In this document: positions 21,011-32,095 of the stretch, piece after piece
Layout: each line of letters begins with the position of its first letter
Numbering within the stretch: the stretch's first letter is position 1
Assembly (NCBI GenBank): GCA_013399875.1
Contig: VXAZ01007902.1
Coordinates: 27,698-91,697 of the forward strand
Direction of reading: 5' to 3'
DNA: 64,000 nt
From: Gymnorhina tibicen
Taxonomy: Eukaryota > Chordata > Aves > Passeriformes > Artamidae
Notes under the pieces: model-generated
What the model was told of the DNA's origin: nothing
What the model saw: only the letters and a program-made list of their open reading frames with translations
Database searches by the model: none
Translations under genes and position numbers: made by a program

Positions 21011-21879
21011 AGGCACACTCTGCTGAGGTGTTTGCATGGACATCTTCGCAGGTTTCCCCAAGCTCACCTTATTTCATGTTTAAGAGTCTCCTGAGGATAT
21101 CACACTGGTGTTGATGGGATTTCACAGGATCAAAGGGGATGTGAGAGCTGGGGGTCTGCAGGGCCAAACCCCTGCCAGCCTTGTCATGCCCCATCCTGGT
21201 GCTGGAGCAGTGCCCTGCCCTGGAAATATGTGTGGCAGTGGGTGGCCGTAGTCCTGGAGCCAGGGATGAGCTCAGCCCGAGCTCTGCTGTGGGCACAGAC
21301 CTGCCGGCTCTGGCCGGTGCCAGCTCCCTGCAGAGGGGCAGCGAGGTGACGGCTGAATCCCGGCCGTTCCATAGCCACCTGCTGCTCCCTTGACTGCTCC
21401 AGGGATGCTTTGGGAAGGGGCTCAGGGTGGGCAGCCAGGGATGAGGTTTTGGCCAGGGGATCAGTGCAGCGATGGGGCCCGAGGCGGTGCCTGGGGAAGG
21501 GGAGCGGTGTCTGAGTGCTCGGCAGCACTCGCTGCCGTGTGTCCGTCCCTTTTCCAAGGGCTTTGCCTCTTTGCGGGGTGCTTTCTGTCCCCGAGTGCTG
21601 CTGATGCTGCAGCTCCCATCGCTTGGCATCAGGGCAGTCCCGGCAGTGGGACCGACGGTGCTTCCCCCATCCGCCTCCTGCTCTGGGCAGGGACCTGAGG
21701 CCCGAGCACAGGGCTGGCTTCAGGCTCGTTCCCTCCCCCGGAGCCGGGGAAGCAGCTGCGGGATGCCAGCAGGTGCAGTGTCCATCGATGCCATAAACAC
21801 ATGGAATGCTCTAAAGCACGCAGCGCTGCGGGCAGCCCCGGTCACATCCCTGCTCCTGCTCCCTGTAATGGATATCAGA
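21011..21879. other. Intergenic, no gene recognised
   Basis: GC-rich sequence between two AT-rich islands. No recognisable feature. Confidence 0.5.
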
Positions 21880-22090
21880 TTGTTCTCCCAATCTTGGCAT
21901 TGTTTCAATAATTGACTGATGAAGCGCAATGTTCACTGATTTAATAAGTTTGTTAGTGTAATAGAGGCTCAGGATTTCGCTGTTAATGTGCAGTGACAAT
22001 TGCATTGTAGATTTGCTCATTATGTTACATAACTTAGCTATGAAATCTATCGGAAATTATATTTAAAAAAGCATTATTGCAGAACCCATC
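21880..22090. promoter_or_regulatory. AT-rich island with PAR-bZIP site
   Basis: About 200 bp AT-rich. A full PAR-bZIP/E4BP4 consensus GTTACATAAC lies at 22024-22033. Several TAAT cores and CTCATTATG are nearby. No repeat family recognised. Confidence 0.4.
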
Positions 22091-23024
22091 AGCGTGGCTC
22101 TCCCTGCTCCTCCCACGGGGCTTTGCAGTCTGAGTGTGTCTGTTCAGTGCCTCGCTGGGACTGCACGTTCCGCTTTGGGTTTTTTGGGTCAGGGCATCTG
22201 ACACTTGCCAGAAAAACAACCCTGGGTCCTGTGGTGTCATCCCACCTTCTCCATTGCGGGCAAGGGTGGTGCAGGTACCCAGTGTTTTGGGAGCTCTCTG
22301 GGGAGAGCTCCAGCTGGCACCGTGCCCCCCGGCCCTCCGGTGGGACAGGCACTGGCAGGTAAAGCTCTTGGCAGGTCCAGGCTGGAGCTGCCAGGGCTGT
22401 GTCAGAGCTGAACACGCTGCAAACGTCCCCTTCTCGGTCAGAGCCATGAGGAGGGGCTGGACATCCTTCGGGCACCTCAAAGTTGAGGGTCCCTGAAGCC
22501 ATGGGGGAGGATGGGGGGATTGCCTCATTGTGTCGTGTCTCTCCCTGGTGCCAAGTGGCCTCTGCTGCCTTGTGGAGGAGATTCCAGAACTGGCTGACTG
22601 GCAGTGCCCTGAGTGGGACACGATGCTCAGCCCTGGGGACTGAGGGGCTCCCCAGAGCTGGGGCTGTAGGGCTCCACATTCCACCAGCTGTGTTCAGGAA
22701 AAAAACCCAGATGGAGCCACAGTGGGTCTTGTCGTCTCTGTACTCCAGCCATAGTTCTGAGGAAAACCTCGTCTTCCTTAAAGATAAAAAAATCCCAGCA
22801 GCAGTAATTTAAACAACTCTGATTGCCTCCAAATGAAGGCCCTGATGGCAAATAGGCTGTGAAATCGGCTAAGAAAAAAAAGAAAACATATTTTTCCCAG
22901 AGTAATACTTGTTCCCGCGGTTCACAAACAGCCTTGCAGGGGTTTGTTGCCTTGTGCTGTTTCCATCGGCTGCTCTTCCCTCCGCTGCCGCTCTCGTGCA
23001 TCCTCAGCCATTATCCCCCGCCTG
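22091..23024. other. Intergenic, no gene recognised
   Basis: GC-rich, with an AT-richer piece at 22780-22920. No recognisable gene, RNA or repeat. Confidence 0.5.
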
Positions 23025-23047
23025 CTCCTCCTCCTCCTCCTCCTCTC
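23025..23047. repeat. CTC triplet run
   Basis: About seven CTC/CCT triplets in a row at the edge of a CpG block. Confidence 0.85.
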
Positions 23048-23560
23048 CCACGGCCGGGCAGGACACTCCTACTCCTGCCCTCCTGGAGATCCCCGGGCAG
23101 GTTTCCCCGGTGGGTTCCTCTCTGGGTGGTTCCCTGCCCGGGTGTCCCGGTGCAGATGCCGGGGCTCGGGCCTCCTCCGGCGGGTTGCCTAGCAATCCCG
23201 GCATCCCGATCCTAGCAATCCCGGCATCCCGATCCCGCTCCGCCACCGCTCCGCGCGGGCACCTCCCGCTCGCAAGGCTGCGCCTCCCAAGTGGGAACGG
23301 GTTCGCGTTTCTGGGAACGGGTGTCAGCCGGGACCCAGCTCGGAGGCTTGGGATGCAGGGGAGATTTTGCAGAGCTGAGCTCTCCCGCATTCCCAGCTCC
23401 TCGTTCTCCAAATCTGCTGCCTAAAGCATCTTCAGCCTCAGTGAAGCGTGAGGAAGCGGCACAGCGGGGCAGAGCCGAGAGCGGGCCTGGCTGCCTTTGT
23501 CGGGAGAACAAGGGCTGCTGCGCTCGGCTCCGGGGCCGCCGCGGCCCTGAGGGCTAAAAA
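23030..23560. promoter_or_regulatory. CpG island candidate with RFX X-box
   Basis: CpG-dense for about 500 bp. GTTGCCTAGCAAT at 23184-23196 matches the RFX X-box (GTTGCC, one spacer base, AGCAAC) at all but the last base. X-boxes in CpG islands mark promoters of ciliary and many neuronal genes. No open frame here resembles a protein, so a noncoding first exon or an enhancer-promoter is the likelier use. Confidence 0.5.
23188..23233. repeat. Perfect 23-bp tandem duplication
   Basis: Two exact adjacent copies of a 23-bp unit starting CCTAGCAATCCCGG (23188-23210 and 23211-23233). The first copy contains the 3' half of the X-box. The second repeats that half without the GTTG half. Confidence 0.95.
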
Positions 23561-24559
23561 TACACCCGTGGATCATACAAAATAGATGTGGGGATGGGTG
23601 AGGCACAGTCCGTGTGTTCATGGTCCTCACTCACGTGGTGGCTCCTCATAGCCCTGGTGGTTTTCTCCAGAGCGGTCTTCAGAGCCCTCGGGAGGGAAGG
23701 GGAGCTGTGTGAGGGGAGGGGGAGCAGTGTCTGGTTTGGGAGGCTGCGGGTGGGCTCTGCGGGAGACTGAGAAAGTCTCAGAGATGACCCTGTGCTAAAC
23801 TCATAGGAGATAACTTCCTGCTCAAGCAGGCTGTAGATATTCCAGATATTTCTCAGGAAATAGAGCCTGGGGAGCTTCACCACAGTCTTAATTACTGGGA
23901 ACCACAAATAAATCATTTGAGCCGGGAAAAGGTGCTGAGCCCCATCCAGGAACGCCAGCAGGAGCAGGTCACTGTCACTGCACTGTGACATCCCCTAGGC
24001 CGGCGGGGTTCGGGGGGCTTGGCTGCCCACTGTGAGGGACCCGCTGCCAGAGCGGCCGCTGCTCGTGGCTCTTTCCGAGATGGAACCTCCCGGCAGCGAG
24101 CCCAGGAAAGGGCAGAGCAGGACCGCTGACAGCCGGGGTCTGCTCAGTCCGATAGCGCAGGTCTGCGCCGCGCCGCTGGCTTCCCGGGGGAGGAGATGAG
24201 CAGCAGGAGAACGAGACACAGCCGTGAATGCCAGAGGTCTGCTCTTGCATAACACCCCAGGAAGCTTCCAGCTGCGGTGGGAATGCCCGGATCACTGCCC
24301 AGAGATCCTCAAATGTGATTGAAAGGGAAGAAAGTGTAAGGGGCTGAGACACGCACGGAGCTTTAGTGAGTCGGGGGGATGCTACAAACCTACATCCTGA
24401 GGGCTCCCGACACTGCCTTGTGTTTCCCAGTGTTTGCAGTGAGGAATGGAAATCCCCTTCCCCCCTGCCGCCGCCGTCCTGCCAGGGGCTGCTGTAAGCC
24501 TGGGCATCCCACTCAGTGCCCGGGTAGCCCACCCGGTGTCCAGGTGGATGCACAGTGAT
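23561..24559. other. Intergenic, no gene recognised
   Basis: Mixed composition, AT-richer at 23780-23930 (ATTACTGGGAACC, ACAAATAAATC). No recognisable gene or repeat. Confidence 0.5.
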
Positions 24560-25360
24560 GGCATCAGCGTCCCTGATCCGGGCTGTCCAAGGGTCTTTGC
24601 TCCTCACTAGCCGCGGGGCCGCAGTGCCCGGTTGTGAAATCGGCTGTGATCGCTCTCGTGCTGAGGACAGGGAGGGATTGGGAGAAACCCCCGGGGCAGC
24701 CCGCTCCGTGCCGGCGCCGCTGCTGGAGGCTCATTTTTGGGGGAGAAAGACAAAACCCGTCTCTTTTCCTGGCGCAGCCAGGTGGTGGGTGCGTGTGCGG
24801 AGCGGCCGCCGGGCACGGTGCGGGGGGGGCCCGAGGGCCCCGACCCCCCCATCGCGCTCGGGTCTCCCCGCAGAGGGAGGGGATCCCGGGCGGGGGGCNN
24901 NNNNNNNNNNNNNNNNNNNNNNNNNNNNNNNNNNNNNNNNNNNNNNNNNNNNNNNNNNNNNNNNNNNNNNNNNNNNNNNNNNNNNNNNNNNNNNNNNNNN
25001 NNNNNNNNNNNNNNNNNNNNNNNNNNNNNNNNNNNNNNNNNNNNNNNNNNNNNNNNNNNNNNNNNNNNNNNNNNNNNNNNNNNGGGCGGGGGCGGCGAAG
25101 TTCCGCCGGGGCGGCTCTGGGGAGGGATGGGCACCGAGAGCCGCACCGGGAGTCACAGCGGCAGCCCCGGGGCGGCGCTGCCGGAGCTCATCCCGGGGGA
25201 AGGCTGGCGGCTCCGGGCGGAGCGGGGGAGGCCGGGCTGGCAGCGTCCACCCCGGCACCAGGCGGTCCCCGCTGCGCTCCGGGACCGGGTTCCGTGGCGG
25301 CGGTGCCGGAACCCGTGAGGGTTCGGTGGCTAAGCCGGCCCGGTCAAGGGGCAACGTGCG
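24560..25360. promoter_or_regulatory. CpG island candidate interrupted by an assembly gap
   Basis: Both flanks of the gap are CpG-dense, with long G runs just before it and GC-rich triplets after it. This is the most CpG-rich part of the window together with the block at 16.0 kb. An unsequenced GC-rich exon or promoter could sit in the gap. Confidence 0.5.
24899..25083. other. Assembly gap (185 undetermined bases)
   Basis: A run of N. Its true length is unknown. Any open frame that appears to cross it is meaningless. Confidence 1.
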
Positions 25361-25510
25361 ATATGCGAGGGGCCCCATTAAGTTTGTGTTAAGGATTCGT
25401 AATGCCCGTTAATTAGGGGCAGCTGCTGACAGAAACCTGGCGCTAATTGTCATTACAGCCTCCAGGTGAAGGTAATTTGTAGTAAAAAGTTGGGTGAGGT
25501 GAGGTGGAGT
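25361..25510. promoter_or_regulatory. AT-rich island next to CpG island
   Basis: It contains CCGTTAATTAGGGGC, GCGCTAATTGTCATTACAGC and GGTAATTTGTAG. CTAATTGTCATTA pairs two homeodomain cores. It sits directly downstream of the CpG island with the gap, repeating the CpG-plus-AT layout. Confidence 0.4.
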
Positions 25511-27529
25511 CTGGATAAAGGAGAAAAAAGAGAGGGTCCCGCTTAGGCTGGGTGAGCTGTGGGGCAGAGTCAGGAAAACGAGGTAGCTTTCCTTGGGCTT
25601 TTCTTCTCCGGAACCCCCGCCTGTCTCCAGGAATTTCATTGCAAGACGGGCTCCCAGTGCAGGTACGTGCAGGGCTTGTGCGTGGGGAGGGGCGGATGGA
25701 TGGCAAAGGCCCCTCGGGGGTCACCTGGGTTATGTGCGTGGTGTGTGGAAATGCCCAATGCCGTTATCCGTGCGGAAATGCCCAGTGCCATTATCCAGCC
25801 GTTATCCTGGTCCCCAGAGGTGTGCGTGCCAGGAGCTGCACCGTGCGCAGCACTCGCAGCATCGCTTGCAGCGTCACCTCCGAGGGCGTCAGGGCAGATC
25901 TGAAGTAAACAGCTGCGGCGTGGGGGTCGGGGCAGGGGTGTGGGGCAGGCCCTGCACGGGCAGTGAGTGCCCGGAGCTGGGGGCACGGACCCGTCCGTTC
26001 AGTGGGAGCAGCCTGGCAAGGCGTTGGCAGCGCTCATGTGTGCGGGCGGAGGGATGGGGGGAGCAGGGATTTCTCGGCTTCTCACTCCAGTGAGCGTGAC
26101 ATTAACAATCCCAGCTATTTTCGGCTGCCTTTGGTGAAGGTTTGGCACTCGCTCACTGCCTCCAGAGATGCCTGGGCTGGGGCAGGGCAGCTCTGGCTGC
26201 TGTGTTCTGTCCTGGGGGGCACAGCCCAGGGTGGGCACAGATCGCCATTGGGGAATGCCTTGTTCTTTTTCCCTTCTAATGTGCCCATCGTTCTCTGGGA
26301 TGCCCAGGGCTTGTGGTTCGGCTCTCGGTGTTTTGGGGCTGCATCCTGCTGCCCCGTAGTGTTTGCAATCTGGTGATACCCAGAGCCAGAGGCCTGGCCA
26401 TGCTGGGTACAGTGCAGAGATGAAGGCACTCTGCTTCCCAAACAGCTTCCTGTTTTCAGGCTAAAATGGTTGAAGCATGATAAAGCCTCACAAAGCAAGA
26501 AATTAAGGCTGTTTTTCTGGATAACAGATGGAGAAAGAGCCTGGAGTTGATAATTTTCGGGGAGGGCTGATTGCAGTGGCTGGGGCTGCCAGGGCTGCCT
26601 GGACCTGGCTGTTGGTCGTAGCTCGTTCCTGGCTCTGGGGAGAGGTGCCGAGGCTCTGTTTGTTGTTTCACAGAAAATACTGAAGAATTTTTATTCCCCC
26701 CCCTCCGTTGGAGCGATCTGTGTGATTGTTTGGCACTGCAGAGAGCCCTGGCACAGGGCACGCAACCACGCGGCTGCAGCAGCATGTGAACCTCTGCCGG
26801 TTGCTTTTGGGGACAGGGGCTGGGAAGCCCCAGCCTGGCAGTGGCAGCTCTTGCTCCTCCCTGGCAGTTTGGGCACCATGTGGGGACTGGCATTGCAGAA
26901 CTGAGGTGCTGAAGGAGCCGTCGCTGACAGATACCTCCCCGGGAGCCTGCTTGGTGCGAGGCTGGCATCTCTCGTGGGCACCCTGCTTGGCCACAGGGCT
27001 GTGGCAGTGCCTCTCCTGTCCTTTCCTGCTGGTCCTGGGCAGCCTGGGAGGCTTTAGGATGTTTCAGGATACCGACCCTTGCTCTCTGTGACGCCCCCTT
27101 TGGAAAACCACCTCTTCCAGCTTTCCTCCCCCAGCCTCGGCCAGGGGTGCGCGCTCCGCACTCACACACTCCCTCTGTGACAAGGGCTGGGATTTTCTCT
27201 TTCCCACTTGCACTGTTTCTCCATCTCCCATCACTAGAACATGTCGTCCTGAATTACCAGGATGACATCCCAGGCACTGGGATGGCTGGGCAGCCTCTGC
27301 TGGTGGCAGAGCCTGTCCCTCCATGCAGCTGCTGCTGCTTTGCCACCCTGCCCTGCACAGCAGGATTCCTCTTTCCCACCCAGGATGGGACAGTTTAGTT
27401 CTTTTGCCACCGTGGCTGAGGGGAATCTCCCCAGCTGGAGGGGAGTGCATTAGTGGGGCTGGAGCCAGCTGGCTTCAGGTGCAGGGGGGGGCGAGGGTCC
27501 CCTCAGTGCCACTTTCAAGCAACTTGGGC
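25511..27529. other. Intergenic, no gene recognised
   Basis: GC-rich with a short 20-bp near-duplication GGAAATGCCCAATGCCGTTA / GGAAATGCCCAGTGCCATTA at about 25747-25797. An AT-rich island at 26455-26565 (GAAATTAAGGC, GTTGATAATTTTC) may be a conserved element. No gene recognised. Confidence 0.5.
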
Positions 27530-28200
27530 CAAATTGTTCCTTCGGTGCATAAAGGTTTTCAGCTGTGCATTTCTTGAATTAGTTTGTCGGCACAGCTCTC
27601 AGCTGACGGTGGATAAATCCCTCTGAAGGTTATTGAGATAATAAAAGGCATGAGGGAAGTTCCGTAATTTATTTGAGTTCTCTTTTAATTTACAGCCTTA
27701 CGGGGTGAGAGCTCAGTGGATAATGAGTCCTTATGGCTGATCTGCTCCTTTCCAAGGGCCGTGGCAGAGAAAGGGGAGCTGGGGGGAGAGGTTTGAGCCG
27801 GGGGAAGGTGGAGGGGGTTGTGCTGGAGGTGCTGCAGTTGTGGAGCTGCGGCTGAAGCCGTGCGGTGCTGGGAGCCTGGAGCTCCTTGGGCATCACCGCG
27901 GAGCTGCTGCCAGTCGAGAGCTCTTCCATCGGGATGCTCCATCCCTGGCTGGGCTGGGATGCTCGGTGCTGCTGACAGCAGCTTCTCCTTCCTCCCTCCT
28001 CTCACTGTGCAGGCAGCGGCTGCCGTTGGTGCTGTTCCAGTGCTTTCTGCTGGAATTGTTTGAGGTATTTTGGGACGTATGTTCCTGCAAATAAATTGAC
28101 AGGCTGGGATACCAGATGAGGAAGCAAAATCATCTTCTGTCATTTCATTAGTTATTGAGATTACAGTTGTTTTGAACCCCTAATAAACCAGTCTGAAGGC
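27530..28200. promoter_or_regulatory. AT-rich islands flanking a GC-rich core
   Basis: The first island (27535-27705) has GAGATAATAAAAGGC and CGTAATTTATTTGAG. The second (28060-28195) has AAATTGACAGG, a homeodomain-Meis type composite, followed by CATTAGTTATTGAG. The core between them is GC-rich with no open frame of interest. Confidence 0.35.
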
Positions 28201-28780
28201 AGTTCTCCCCTTCGCTCCGCTCGCACGCAGATGCTCCAGGCACCCCGTCTCCTCCCGACTAGACGAGACTGGATTTCTAACGGGTGGAAATGCGCACAGG
28301 AGCGAGGGATCCCTTTTCCTGTTCCATTATCCACTGTGGATGCATCCCCTCCTCCTGCTACCCTTGTCACCTGGGAGGCTTGGGGGCTGCGAGGACAGAC
28401 CCTGAGTGGGAGGCAGGGGACCCAGAGGATTTCCCTGATGGGAAAGGCTGGTTTCCCCCGGTGTTTTGCTGTTGGTTTTCCCAAAGGTGGAAGGAAGCGC
28501 ATGCTCCCGAGGGCCCTGCCAGACTGCCCGCATTTCCCCTCTGGGATGCTTTTCTACCTGGGGAAAAAAGAAAACCAAACCAAAACACGGCTCTTTTGGA
28601 ATCTGAGCTGGTGCTGCTGTGGGGGGGTGTGAGATGCTGTGCCAGGGATGGGGATGAGGACGAGGACAGGGACTTCCAGGCCCCAGCAGGTTCCCTCCTC
28701 TCCTCCCTGTGCCGCAGTGCCCACTGTGCCCCTCTGCTCAGCGCTGCCCAGGCAGGAGGTGGGGGTGAAATGGGATTTAC
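28201..28780. other. Intergenic, no gene recognised
   Basis: GC-rich unique sequence. Nothing recognised. Confidence 0.5.
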
Positions 28781-29485
28781 ATAAATAAGAGGACCTGGAC
28801 TAGTGGGTTTTGAATGGAACCGCTGCTGCTCTCTCTGGGCAGTCTGATGGATTTGGGGGTTCCTGAAACTGGGAATCTGGGCGGTGGCCTGAGAGCTGTA
28901 ATCTGCCAAAGTTATCGGAGGGACCTGTGAGCGTGTCCAGAGAAACGGGGTGATTGAAGCCGAGGAAGTCACCGCCGCTGGAATTTATGGAAGTGATAAA
29001 ACAACTTTTGACAACAGGCTCAGCTCCCGGCAGCTCCTCTGCAGCAAGAGAGAATATTTTCCTCCTGTTGGATCGATAAACAATTAATTCTAAAGCAGGA
29101 GCTGGAGCAAAAGGGAGAGTTTTCCAGGCTTCTAAACTCTTAATCAAGCTCTGGGTGAAACACAGATGTGAGAATCTGAGACCTGCTGATAAAATCTTGA
29201 CCTTGATAACGGGTTCCTCAGTTCCTGGGCCATGGATGATACTTCCTTGGCTGAATAAATCCTCTTGTAAATATAGAACTTGTTCCCAGATATTTATGCT
29301 TCCAACATGTTTAATGTAGCTTTACTTAATAATCTGCTTCAAAACGCTGACTTTCCCCCCACATTTTAATTGAATTGTAATTTCCATTCAGAATCAGCTT
29401 AAATTAAATGAGTTTAAAAATATAGTAAATAATACTTATAATTCACTTACTCGTACCATAAGCTGTGAAAATGAAGACTCAAATA
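28781..29485. promoter_or_regulatory. Longest AT-rich stretch of the window
   Basis: Nearly continuous AT-rich DNA from about 28980 to 29480. It includes ACAATTAATTC, GTAAATATAG, CTTAATAATCTGC, TTTTAATTGAATTG and AGTAAATAATACTTATAATT. It has no coding frame, no microsatellite, and no match to CR1 that I can see. It is a candidate conserved element or an old decayed repeat. Confidence 0.4.
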
Positions 29486-30514
29486 ACCCTTTAAAGCTGC
29501 TCATGGTGCAGCCCTCTCCTTAGCAGAGAACCCAGCATCCTTTGGCTGAATGTGGTAGTTTTGGGATTTGTGCCCAGCCGTGCTCGGGGAGCTCTCGGTG
29601 CCATCTTCTTTGGGGCTCAGACTGTGAGGGGGCAGGAGGGGAGAGCTGGGGGTGCTGGCACTGCTGTCCTGTGTCTGTGGGTTTGGGAGGTCCCTGGTCA
29701 CTGCTGACAAACCTTTGGCTCTGGCAGAACCTTCAGCAGCCTTCACTGCCGTGACTGATGGAAATGGGAGTTTCAGTGAGACTTCCCCAAACAGTGCTGG
29801 GGAGCAGCCACCGATGGGTGTGCTCCAGCACTGTCTGTTTGTGGGCTAGGAGGGTCTGTTTGCTCTCCAGGGATTACCGGGGCTGTCCAAGAGTCTGTTT
29901 TGCAGGGAAAAGGGTTTAAGGACCTCTCAGAAGCAGCGCTTCGGGTGGTGGGCAGCGATGGGAACTCTGCGCCGTAGGAGGCAGCGAGGGGTGCGAGCTG
30001 CTGGGGATGGACACTGGTTTGGCTCCTTTCTGTCCCTGGGATGGTGATCCTTGAGGTCAGGGTGTCACTGCCCTGGTGCCCGAGTCCCTCTCTGGCAGGA
30101 TCAGGACTGCAGGGCTCCGTGTGCAGGTGTTTCGCATGCAGGGGCGGTGGATGATGCTGCAGAACATTCCCCTGCGCCGAGGGGGCCATGGGCAGCCTGG
30201 GGCACCTGCTGCGGCCACCCAGATCCAGGATACAGCCCCAGCCGGGTGCGAGGGATGCTCCTGTGGGCAGTGCTGTGGTGGGAGGCAGCGTGCTGGCACG
30301 GCACGATGTGGCAGCAGCCCTGGTGTGGCTCTCCCTGTGTCCCCCCCACAAGAACAGGGCTCGGGGTGCAGCCACCAGAGCCCCCCGAGCCATGAGCAGG
30401 CTGCCTGGGTGGGCTGCCTGGGAGGGCTCTCGCCAGCAGATCCATCTGGGAAGGTGCTTCACGGACTATGCAAATCCTGGCATGGAGAGAGGCCGAAATT
30501 GTTCCATGCATAGC
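29486..30514. other. Intergenic, no gene recognised
   Basis: GC-rich. A 229-codon frame on the minus strand (29773-30462) overlaps other frames and has no recognisable domain, so it is not called. Confidence 0.5.
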
Positions 30515-30695
30515 CAGTTTTTTTTTTAAATAAAGCTCTCTCCAGTATATTGCAGGAGTAATTAGGAATCCTGAGCTGGCTGGATCTCGATCTTTATAGC
30601 AACACAGCTGATAAAGCATGATTCAGGGACCTCGTTAGCTTTTTTTAAAGAAGTTTTTATTTAACTTCCGTGAAGTTGCCATGGTTACTCCTGTG
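30515..30695. promoter_or_regulatory. AT-rich island with X-box-like site
   Basis: A run of nine T, GGAGTAATTAGG, GATAAAGCATG and TTTATTTAAC. GTTGCCATGGTTAC at 30675-30688 resembles an RFX X-box with a perfect left half and an imperfect right half. Confidence 0.35.
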
Positions 30696-31899
30696 CATGG
30701 CTTCCCTGCCTCTCCTGCCTTGAGTGCAGCTGCCAGTGCTGAGAATTAAACATCTACATTTGGAGCAGCCGTGGCCTCCCCCACCACCCTGCTGGGGTTT
30801 GGGAGCCTTGTCCCTTTGCCCGCCCTGGAAAAGGCTCCTGTTTGAGCTGTTTGATGTGGTAAAGCTCAGCCTGGGCTGTCCAAGAGCTTTTTTCTGGAGC
30901 AGGCTGGGAAGGGGGCTGTGCTCTACTGGTGTCACTGGTGACATGAGATGTGCCACGGTCACACGCTGCTGTGCACCAGCACAGCCTGGGATGCTCCAGT
31001 GTGTGACACAAAGCTGCCGTGGGGCACGGGAGGCACTGGGGCTGCTGGGAAGGTGGTGAGAGGCACTGGGAGCAGGGGGCGGTGCCCTGAGTCCCATCTC
31101 ACTGTGGTTTGGCTGACAGGGCGTCGCTGTCCAGGAGCCCGTGGAGGCAGGGGGTTTAACGAGTCCCAGCTGAGTTGCCCCCGATCCAGCGCTGGGAGGT
31201 CACGGATGCCGGCACAGGGAGCCCGGGTGGGGTACGAGATCAGCCCGTTTCTGTGACAATGGCCACGATGTAAGATCCTGACTGAGGTGGTTTGTGATAA
31301 TGTGCCTTGAGCCAGGCAAACCCCAGGGGCTGGGGAACCGGGAAGGCAGCAGCCGCCCCCCCTGCCCGGTTCTGGGTGCTGGGGGGATGCTGGAGCCTCC
31401 AGAAGGGACAGCGGACGCTTGAGCAGCTGGATGGCAAGGTGAAGCTGCGCCGCATCCTGCCAGTGCAGGGCTGTGATCTCTGCTGGCAGGGGCACCGGGG
31501 CTGGTGGTGCCCGGTGCTGCTGCTGCACCGCTTCCCGTCCCCGTGGCCCCGGCCAGGTAACGGGGACCTTGTGCTGGGCCGGCGGTGGTGGCCATCTGTC
31601 CGGGCAGGGCTGGACTCTGTCCTCATTCTGTCAAAGTTTTGTCAAGCTTCCCCCCTGCTCCTCTTGGCGTTTTCAGCAGTGGAGGGTGGGAGGGTGCGTG
31701 GGAAGTGAAGCCGCACCAGAAATAATCCTGCACGTCCGGGGTGCGAGCGGCGCTGTGGGGAGGCTCTGCTCCCCCTGCCCGCCAGCTCCTCGCTGGGGTC
31801 ACAAAGTCCCCAGGCTGGGGGGAACAGCTTTTATTTGTTTGCGTCCCCTGTCTTCCTCCTCCTCCCTCCCTTTATTTCTCTTTTCCCTTCTCCATTTTC
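30696..31899. other. Intergenic, no gene recognised
   Basis: GC-rich. It contains one CTCF-like match, listed separately. No gene recognised. Confidence 0.5.
31069..31083 (+). promoter_or_regulatory. CTCF-like site
   Basis: GGAGCAGGGGGCGGT agrees with the CTCF core (CCASYAGRKGGCRSY) at 13 of 15 positions, failing only at the first two. Occupancy cannot be judged from sequence. Confidence 0.3.
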
Positions 31900-32095
31900 C
31901 TTCCCGATGAAAGATTTTCTTGCAGTGTCAAGGCAATGTGACCTGGTTCCGTAATAAAGAGGAGGCTTATTAGAATTAAAGCCCAACAGTGTTAAAAAAG
32001 CAATCTTTGCAAGATTGAGGCCATGAGGGAATTGTAAATTCTCAGCAAAGACCTCATTTAAAGACTGGGATGAAAACACATGCGCATGCATGCAC
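31900..32095. promoter_or_regulatory. AT-rich island with a perfect short inverted repeat
   Basis: It contains TTATTAGAATTAAAGCCC and, at 32001-32017, CAATCTT-TGC-AAGATTG, a perfect 7-bp inverted repeat around TGC with a C/EBP-type TTTGCAAGA core. It ends with ATGCGCATGCATGCACC, alternating and NRF1-like. Confidence 0.4.

Noticed and set aside
24555..25412. Open frames crossing the N run
   Set aside because: The unknown bases are translated as X. Frame and length across the gap are not known.
16896..26110. Shared 13-bp word GACATTAACAATC at 16896 and 26098
   Set aside because: Tens of chance 13-mer pairs are expected in 64 kb, and the flanks do not match.
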